Positions 58,764-64,000 of a stretch of 64,000 nucleotides of DNA are shown piece by piece (position 1 is the stretch's first letter; each line of letters starts with the position of its first letter). The notes under the pieces were generated by a model that worked only from the letters and a program-made list of their open reading frames with translations, ran no database searches and had not been told where the DNA came from. A program made the translations under genes and the position numbers. This stretch comes from Iamia sp038233075 (GTDB lineage Bacteria > Actinomycetota > Acidimicrobiia > Acidimicrobiales > Iamiaceae), in contig JBBSMQ010000020.1 in NCBI GenBank assembly GCA_038233075.1, positions 1-64,000 of the forward strand. The letters are read 5' to 3'.

Positions 58764-60722
58764 TCAGCGCTCGACGAGGGTGAAGTGGGCCGGGTCCGGG
58801 GCGCGGGTCCAGTCCCAGTAGTCGACCAGACGCCAGGGGGAGAGGATCCGGATGCGTCCGCTCTCGTTCATGTACCAGCTGTGCCGGATCGACGGATGGG
58901 TCCAGACCATGCGGTCGAGCTCGGCCTGGAGGCGCTCGTTGTAGGCGTCGTGGGCCAGGGCGGTGCACTCTAGCGACGCGCCCGGGCCGGTGGCGACGAG
59001 ACGAGCGAGAGCCTCCTCCACGTAGCGCACCTGGCACTCGGCGTGGAAGATCATGCTGCCACCGTGGGCCAGGTTCGTTCCCGGCCCGTAGAGGCAGAAC
59101 AGGTTGGGGAACCCGGGGACGATGATGCCGTAGAGGGCGGTCGGCTCGTCGCCCCAACGCTCGGAGAGCAGCGCGCCCTCGCGGCCGACGATCTCCATGG
59201 GCCACAGGTAGCGGTTGGCGTGGAAGCCGGTGGCCCACACGATCACGTCGACGGGGTGGAGGGTGCCGGTGGCGTCGACGATGCCGTCGGGGGTGACCTC
59301 GACCACTCCGTCGGTCACCAGGTCGACGTGGTCCCTGGTCAGTGCGCCGAGCCAGCTGCCGTTGTCCTGCGGGGTGCGCTTGCCCAGGCACACGTAGTCG
59401 GGCACCACCTTCTCCAACAACTCGGCGTCATCACCCACCCGCTCGGCCATCCACGCCGTGAACACCTCGCGGGCGGCGTCGTTGGCGGCGCTGACGGCTC
59501 GATCTTGGTCGGGGAAGTCGGCGTCGACCCGCATGGCCTCCAACCCGCCGTCGCACGCGGGCCAGAAGAGGAGGAACCGGAACCAGCGACCGTAGAACGG
59601 CAGGTGGCGGATGGCCCAGGGCACGCCCGCCCCGACACCCTCGTGGTAGTGCGGGTTGGGGAACATCCACGGGGCTGAGCGCTGGAACACGGTGAGGTGG
59701 GCGACGTCGTCGGCGATGGTGGGGACGATCTGGAAGGCGCTGGCCCCGGTGCCCACCACCGCCACCCTCTTGCCGCCCAGGTCGGTGCCGTCGATCCACT
59801 CGGCGCTGTGCATGTCGAGCCCGGCGAAGGTGCCCCGCCCGGGGATGTCGGGCACCTGGGGTCGGTTGAGCTGGCCCACGGCGCTGATCACGGCGGTGGC
59901 GTCGAGGTCCTCGGTGTCGCCCTCGGGGCCGCGGACGGTGACGGTCCAGTGCCCGGCGTCGTCGTCCCACTCGGCCCGGGTCACCTCGGTCGCGAAGCGG
60001 ATGTGGTCGACCACGTCGAAGTCGTCGGCGCAGCGCTCGAAGTAGGCCTGCAGCTCGGGCTGGCGGGCGAAGCGCTCGGTCCACTCGTCGTCGGGGACGA
60101 AGGAGTAGCAGTAGAAGTGGTTCCCCACGTCGACCCGACAGCCGGGGTAGCGGTTCTCGTACCAGGTGCCGCCTACCCGGGCGTTCTTCTCGACGATCGT
60201 GTAGGGGATGCCGGCCCGGCCCAGGCGGATGCCGGCGAGGATGCCCGACATGCCCGCGCCGATCACCACCACCGGGAACTCCTGGCGGGCCTCGGGCGTG
60301 GCCTCCGGGGGCCAGGTCACCTCCCGCTCGTCGACGCCATCGAGCTCGAGCTCCTCGAGCAGGAGTCCGAGGTACTCCTCGGGCACGTCCTCGGCCACGA
60401 GGAACCCCATCATCTCGTGCACCAGCTCTGGACCGGGCGACGGAGGCAGCACACAGCCACCGTCGCGGTAGGCGCAGATCGCCTCCAGGGCGCGGGCCCG
60501 CACCGCGGCCTGGTCCTCGGGCGCCATGAACCCCTGGATCTCGTTGAGGAAGATGCCCTGCGGGCGGAGGTCACCCCGGATCCACGACGGATCGCCGGTC
60601 ATGTGGACCAGCGACACCATGAGGGCGGGCACGCTCAAGTCGTCGAGGGCGGCAGCGATGGTGGCGTCGTCGTCGGTGATGGGCCGCCCGGCATGGCGGC
60701 TGCGGGTCGCGCGCTCGCTCAT
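58764..60722 (-). CDS. Baeyer-Villiger-type flavin monooxygenase
   Basis: 652 residues. The ATG overlaps the P450 stop (ATGA). An N-terminal ~145-residue extension precedes the FAD site VVVIGAGMSGILAGIRLGRA, then VGGTWYENRYPGCRVDVGNH and the class fingerprint region FAGLDMHSAEWID, close to FxGxxxHxxxW. The NADPH site is GKRVAVVGTGASAFQIVPTI. It inserts oxygen next to a carbonyl (ketone to ester). The P450 upstream could provide the alcohol/ketone; an esterase is divergent. Substrate unknown. Confidence 0.93.
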   Translation of the reverse strand: MSERATRSRHAGRPITDDDATIAAALDDLSVPALMVSLVHMTGDPSWIRGDLRPQGIFLNEIQGFMAPEDQAAVRARALEAICAYRDGGCVLPPSPGPELVHEMMGFLVAEDVPEEYLGLLLEELELDGVDEREVTWPPEATPEARQEFPVVVIGAGMSGILAGIRLGRAGIPYTIVEKNARVGGTWYENRYPGCRVDVGNHFYCYSFVPDDEWTERFARQPELQAYFERCADDFDVVDHIRFATEVTRAEWDDDAGHWTVTVRGPEGDTEDLDATAVISAVGQLNRPQVPDIPGRGTFAGLDMHSAEWIDGTDLGGKRVAVVGTGASAFQIVPTIADDVAHLTVFQRSAPWMFPNPHYHEGVGAGVPWAIRHLPFYGRWFRFLLFWPACDGGLEAMRVDADFPDQDRAVSAANDAAREVFTAWMAERVGDDAELLEKVVPDYVCLGKRTPQDNGSWLGALTRDHVDLVTDGVVEVTPDGIVDATGTLHPVDVIVWATGFHANRYLWPMEIVGREGALLSERWGDEPTALYGIIVPGFPNLFCLYGPGTNLAHGGSMIFHAECQVRYVEEALARLVATGPGASLECTALAHDAYNERLQAELDRMVWTHPSIRHSWYMNESGRIRILSPWRLVDYWDWTRAPDPAHFTLVER

Positions 60723-62011
60723 CGGGCCGGCGTGAGGCGCACCGGCACCCGCTTGTAGCCGTTGTTGAGGTTGGACCGCAGCCGGCCCGGGTCGCCGGTC
60801 AGCTCGATGTCGTCGGTGCCGGCCAGCAGCTCCTCGAAGAAGACGCGGCCCTCCAGGCGGGCCAGGTGGACACCGAGGCAGAAGTGTTCGGCGATCCCGA
60901 AGCTGAGGTGGGGGTTGGGGTCGCGGTGGATGTCGAAGTCCTGGGCGTGGGCGAACACGGCGTCGTCGCGGTTGGCGGCGGTGTAGTACATGGCCACCTT
61001 CTCGCCCGCGGCGATGGGCACGCCGTGGAGCCCGGTGTCGGCGGTGGCGGTGCGCCGGAAGTAGTGCAGCGGGTTGGCCCAGCGCAGGATCTCCTCCACC
61101 GCCCCCGCGATCAGCGACGGGTCGGCTCGCAGCTCGGCCAGCTGGTCGGGGTGCTGGAGCAGGGCCAACAGGCCCGACGACAGCATGGTGCGGGTGGTGT
61201 CGTTGCCGGCGGTCACGAGCTGGACGAAGAAGCTGCCGAAGTCGACGTCGCTCATGGGCTCGCCGCCGAAGTCGCCGTCGAGGATGAGGGTTGTCAGGTC
61301 CTCCCGGGGCGGCTGGGCTCGACGCTCGGCCGCGAAGCCGATGGCGTACATGGCCATGTCGATCGACGCGCTGTGGTCCGCCTCACCCCCGGTGACCTCC
61401 GGGTCCTGTCCGGCGGTCTGGCGCTCGGCCAGGGAGTGCAGCAGGGCCCAGTCCTGCTCGGGCAGGCCCATGAGCCGGCCCATGACCTGGGTGGGCAGGT
61501 GGGCGGCCACCTGGTGCACGAAGTCGACGTCGCCAGCGTCGGTCGCCTCGGTCAGGATCTGTCGGCAGATGCCCCGGATCTGGTCCTCCAGGCGGGCGAT
61601 GACCTTGACCCGGAACGTCTCGGCCAGCGGCCGGCGGTAGGTGACGTGGCGGGGTGGGTCCATGGCCAGGAGCATGTTGCGCATCATCTCCAGGTCCGTC
61701 TCGGGCAGGTCCTCCAGCACCACGCCGCCCTCGGAGGCCGAGAACAGCTTCGGCTCCCGGGCCACGGTGACCACATCGGCGTGGTCCAGCACCGCGTGGA
61801 AGCCGGGCCGGCCCTCCACGTCCTCCGACCCCGCCCGCCGCCCCGTCTGGCTCGGCTCCGCCGAGGCCGATCCCATCGGTATCCAGGCCACGGGCGTGGT
61901 GCGGCGCAGCTCGGCCAGGGCCTCGTGGGGGACACCCTCGCCGAAGGTCGACGGGTCACCCAGGGCCAGGGTGGTGGGGGCGGTCGTGCGGACAGGTCCG
62001 GGAGCGGCCAT
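60719..62011 (-). CDS. Cytochrome P450
   Basis: 430 residues from ATG 62011 with GGAGG upstream. I-helix motif AGNDTTR, ExxR motif EEILR, and the heme-binding loop FGIAEHFCLGVHLAR with the thiolate Cys. Bacterial class (CYP1xx type); electron donor ferredoxin and reductase are not in the window. It is the first gene of a coupled pair with the Baeyer-Villiger monooxygenase. A frame extension to 62086 would cross the operator and is unlikely. Confidence 0.94.
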   Translation of the reverse strand: MAAPGPVRTTAPTTLALGDPSTFGEGVPHEALAELRRTTPVAWIPMGSASAEPSQTGRRAGSEDVEGRPGFHAVLDHADVVTVAREPKLFSASEGGVVLEDLPETDLEMMRNMLLAMDPPRHVTYRRPLAETFRVKVIARLEDQIRGICRQILTEATDAGDVDFVHQVAAHLPTQVMGRLMGLPEQDWALLHSLAERQTAGQDPEVTGGEADHSASIDMAMYAIGFAAERRAQPPREDLTTLILDGDFGGEPMSDVDFGSFFVQLVTAGNDTTRTMLSSGLLALLQHPDQLAELRADPSLIAGAVEEILRWANPLHYFRRTATADTGLHGVPIAAGEKVAMYYTAANRDDAVFAHAQDFDIHRDPNPHLSFGIAEHFCLGVHLARLEGRVFFEELLAGTDDIELTGDPGRLRSNLNNGYKRVPVRLTPAR

Positions 62012-62053
62012 CGCAGCCTCCGAGTCGGTGGGGCTTCGAGTGTGCCCCAGTGC

Positions 62054-62067
62054 TGGACAGGCGTCCA
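62054..62067. promoter_or_regulatory. Putative operator in the P450/esterase divergent region
   Basis: TGGACAGGCGTCCA, a near-perfect inverted repeat in the 110-base divergent space between the P450 operon and the esterase gene. Nearly the same as the repeat at 47045-47058 (TGGACAGGTGTCCA). The TetR regulator at 63117 is a candidate binder. Confidence 0.55.
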
Positions 62068-62121
62068 CCGCCATCGACCTGGGCATGATGAGGCTCCGAC
62101 CCCGCCCGCTCGGAGCAGCCC

Positions 62122-63006
62122 ATGAGCCACCCCGGCATCGCCACCGTCCGCCAGCTCATCGTCGACAGCGTCCGCGCCGAGCAGCCCACGATCGAGGAGC
62201 GTCGGGCCTGGCTCGACTCCCTGGGCGACGTCCTGCCGCCGCCCTCCGGCGTGGTCATCGAGGACCTGACCCTCGGTGGACGCCCCGCCAGTCGCACCAC
62301 TCCCGGACAGGTGGGCCCCGGCACCGTCCTCTACCTCCACGGGGGGGCCTACGTGTCAGGGTCGCTGGTCAGCCACCGCGGCCTCGTCGCCCGGCTGGCC
62401 CTGGCGTCCAAGACCACCGCCCACGCCCTCGACTACCGCCTCGCTCCCGAGCACCCCTTCCCCGCCGGCCTCGAGGACGCGGTGGCCGCCTTCCGGGAGC
62501 TCGACGCCGCCGGTGCCGGCCCCATCGCCGTGGCCGGAGACTCCGCCGGCGGAGGTCTGGTCCTGGCCACGCTGATGGCCCTCCGCGACGAGGGTGGGAC
62601 CCAGCCCGTCGCCGGCGTGGCGCTCTCACCCTGGGCCGACCTGACCCAGAGCGGAGCCTCGTACGAGACTCGAGGCGACGACGACCCCCTCCTCACGCGC
62701 GAGGGCCTCACCGAGGGCGCCGAGCTCTACCTGGGCGGCGCCGACGCCACCGACCCGCTGGCCTCACCTCTGCTCGGCGACCTGTCGGGTCTGCCGCCGG
62801 TGATGATCGAGGTGGGCGACGGCGAGGTGCTGCTCGACGACGCCCGTGGGGTGGCCGAGCGGATCACCGCGGCGGGCGGTGAGGCCGAGCTGGAGGTGTG
62901 GCCCGAGATGCTCCACGTCTTCCAGGCCTTCCCGGCCGACCTGGTGCCCGAGGCCGACCAGAGCCTGGAGCGCGTCGGCCGCTTCCTCGCCGACCGCCTC
63001 AGCTGA
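62122..63006 (+). CDS. Alpha/beta hydrolase of the hormone-sensitive lipase (HSL) family
   Basis: 294 residues. The HSL oxyanion motif is YLHGGAYVSGS, a variant of HGGG. The nucleophile elbow is VAGDSAGGGLVLAT. YRLAPEHPFPAGLEDA is family-typical. The acid is near MIEVGDGEVLLDDA and the His in EMLHVFQAF. Cytoplasmic esterase. It diverges from the P450/Baeyer-Villiger operon and could cleave the ester made there; that link is inference. Confidence 0.92.
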   Translation: MSHPGIATVRQLIVDSVRAEQPTIEERRAWLDSLGDVLPPPSGVVIEDLTLGGRPASRTTPGQVGPGTVLYLHGGAYVSGSLVSHRGLVARLALASKTTAHALDYRLAPEHPFPAGLEDAVAAFRELDAAGAGPIAVAGDSAGGGLVLATLMALRDEGGTQPVAGVALSPWADLTQSGASYETRGDDDPLLTREGLTEGAELYLGGADATDPLASPLLGDLSGLPPVMIEVGDGEVLLDDARGVAERITAAGGEAELEVWPEMLHVFQAFPADLVPEADQSLERVGRFLADRLS

Positions 63007-63042
63007 TCGGAGCGTGACCGCCCTCGGGCACCGCGCGCCCTC

Positions 63043-63094
63043 GTACTGGTCCCGAGAATGGTCGTCCTGGCCACCAGGATCGGGACCAGTTCGA
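63043..63094. repeat. Dyad repeat, ACTGGTCCCGA family, copy 3
   Basis: Begins GTACTGGTCCCGAGAATGG and ends ATCGGGACCAGTTCGA. Arms ACTGGTCCCGA and TCGGGACCAGT pair almost perfectly. It sits between the convergent esterase (stop 63006) and TetR (stop 63117) genes. Confidence 0.8.
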
Positions 63095-63116
63095 GGCCGG
63101 CGGCGCCGGAGGGGCG

Positions 63117-63722
63117 TCAGGCGGTGAGGGCGTCTAGGGCGGCGGTCCAGGTCCTGCGGACCTGGGTCCGGGAGCGGCCGTGGACCGACCCGAGGAGGTC
63201 CCAGGCCTCGAACGAGGTCAGCGCATCGATGGCGGCGACCCGGTCGTCGGCTCGGGCGGGGGTCAGGACGGCCAGCTCGGGCGTGAAGTGCTCCCGGACC
63301 TGGGCCGCCAGCAGGGACCGGGCGTCGGCCAGGGAGTGAGCGATGCGGGGCGCATCGAGGGCGCGTGCCCGGGCCACGCGGGCCACGGGCGCGATGGCCT
63401 CGTAGAGGTCGAGGCGGGCGTCAACGAGACGGGCGACGCGATCGTCCCGGCCTCCCCGACCGATCGAGGGGACGGCGAAGAGGGGAGCGACCCGGGCGAA
63501 GTGGTGCTCGATCGTCTGCCGGTGGAGGTCGTCGAGGTTCTCGAAGTACCGGAAGACCGACGAGATCGACACCCCGGCCCGTTCGGCGATGGCCTCGACC
63601 GTTGGCGTGGCCCTGTCCTCCTCGATGAGGGCGAACACCGCGTCGACCACCGCGGTGCGGTTGCGCTCTCGTCGGGCGCGGCGCCCGTCGACGGCAGGGG
63701 CGTCGGCTGCGGTGTCCGCCAC
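63117..63722 (-). CDS. TetR-family transcriptional regulator
   Basis: 201 residues from GTG 63722, a start fixed by a -10 box seven bases upstream. The HTH is RTAVVDAVFALIEEDRATPT with VEAIAERAGVSISSVFRYFE. The C-terminal ligand domain (LVDARLDLYEAIAPVARVAR) is long and helical. Candidate regulator of the neighbouring P450/Baeyer-Villiger/esterase genes via the repeat at 62054; not shown by sequence. Confidence 0.9.
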   Translation of the reverse strand: MADTAADAPAVDGRRARRERNRTAVVDAVFALIEEDRATPTVEAIAERAGVSISSVFRYFENLDDLHRQTIEHHFARVAPLFAVPSIGRGGRDDRVARLVDARLDLYEAIAPVARVARARALDAPRIAHSLADARSLLAAQVREHFTPELAVLTPARADDRVAAIDALTSFEAWDLLGSVHGRSRTQVRRTWTAALDALTA

Positions 63723-63729
63723 GCCCAAC

Positions 63730-63735
63730 ACTGTA
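63730..63735 (-). promoter_or_regulatory. -10 box of leaderless tetR promoter
   Basis: TACAGT on the minus strand, seven bases before GTG 63722. An upstream GTG at 63731 overlaps the box and is therefore disfavoured. Confidence 0.6.
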
Positions 63736-63831
63736 GTGATCCCGTGAACTTGTGGGAGACGGTGTCGCACAAGCCGTTGACTCGGACGGCCGCGGCGTGT
63801 GGGATCCTCCCCAGCCGAACGAGGAGGTCCC

Positions 63832-64000
63832 ATGCAGGAGCTGGCCACCAAGGTCGCCGTCGTCACCGGAGCGGGTAGCGGCATGGGCCGGGCCATGGCG
63901 GTCCGGTTCGCGGCCGAGGGCATGCGCGTCGCCCTGGCCGACATCGAGGCCGCATCGTTGAAGGAGACCGAGCGCCTCATCGTCGAGGCCGGCGGAGCCG
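63832..64000 (+). CDS. Short-chain dehydrogenase/reductase (3' end outside window)
   Basis: N-terminal 56 residues visible: MQELATKVAVVTGAGSGMGR with the Rossmann TGxxxGxG motif, then AMAVRFAAEGMRVALADIEA, where the Asp suggests NAD(H) preference. GAGGAGGTCC precedes the ATG. Diverges from the TetR gene across 109 bases. Confidence 0.9.
   Translation, partial: MQELATKVAVVTGAGSGMGRAMAVRFAAEGMRVALADIEAASLKETERLIVEAGGA

Noticed and set aside
1..64000. CRISPR arrays, tRNA/rRNA genes, intact IS elements, integrases
   Set aside because: No regularly spaced repeats with unique spacers, no cloverleaf with the TTCGA arm in a proper context, and no transposase or integrase motif was found.

Overview
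The window is a 64 kb piece of a very G+C-rich (roughly 70% or more by eye) actinobacterial chromosome. The gene families point to Actinomycetota: a group 1h-type [NiFe] hydrogenase operon with DUF5947, DUF6084 and a DUF6893-like peptide, mycothiol-type DinB proteins, a DUF2277 protein, a deazaflavin-type nitroreductase remnant, many GTG starts and many leaderless promoters. Acidimicrobiia is my best guess at class, but that is inference. I saw no rRNA, tRNA, CRISPR array, phage module or intact insertion sequence.

Region 1 (1-6.7 kb) is the 3' half of a high-affinity uptake hydrogenase operon: large subunit (cut by the window edge), NifU-like Fe-S protein, three conserved proteins of unknown role, the maturation endopeptidase, a 33-residue membrane peptide, HypC and HypD. 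Almost every junction is a 4-base stop/start overlap. Region 2 (6.7-14.1 kb) holds nicotinamidase and nicotinate phosphoribosyltransferase (NAD salvage), a TetR regulator with a clear operator, a VapBC pair, a fructosamine-kinase-like protein, an enoyl-CoA hydratase and a DUF899 protein. Region 3 (14.1-24 kb) has a GH3 glycosidase behind an unusual toroid/glycosyltransferase fusion, a serine hydrolase, a lipoprotein hydrolase, glutathione peroxidase, and an ECF sigma factor coupled through a tiny ORF to a membrane protein that may be its anti-sigma factor.

Region 4 (24-41 kb) is visibly damaged. Lon has lost its catalytic-serine segment. A DUF3556 gene is in pieces. Two divergent gene pairs survive only as head-to-head C-terminal stumps, and several genes carry one-base frameshifts in homopolymer runs. 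Intact genes here include a phytoene-desaturase-like oxidoreductase, a methyltransferase and kinase pair, an epoxide-hydrolase-like protein, a poly-gamma-glutamate hydrolase, a fatty acid hydroxylase and an SDR. Region 5 (41-54.6 kb) holds mostly single-gene units: DMFase-like protein, transglutaminase-like protein, Na/Pi symporter-like protein, DUF2277, methyltransferase, glutaredoxin, a conserved unknown, GNAT, DksA/TraR, pirin, alpha/beta hydrolase, MFS and DUF429. Region 6 (54.7-64 kb) looks catabolic: an amidase, a secreted lipase and a P450/Baeyer-Villiger monooxygenase operon divergent from an HSL-type esterase, with a TetR gene downstream.

Three signals run through the whole window. 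(i) Several families of short dyad repeats lie between genes, including a 47-bp element present five times. (ii) A -10 box TANNNT sits exactly 6 or 7 bases before the start codon of a dozen genes that lack a Shine-Dalgarno sequence, which marks leaderless transcripts and fixes several starts. (iii) Truncations and homopolymer indels recur, and these could be real decay or assembly/sequencing error.
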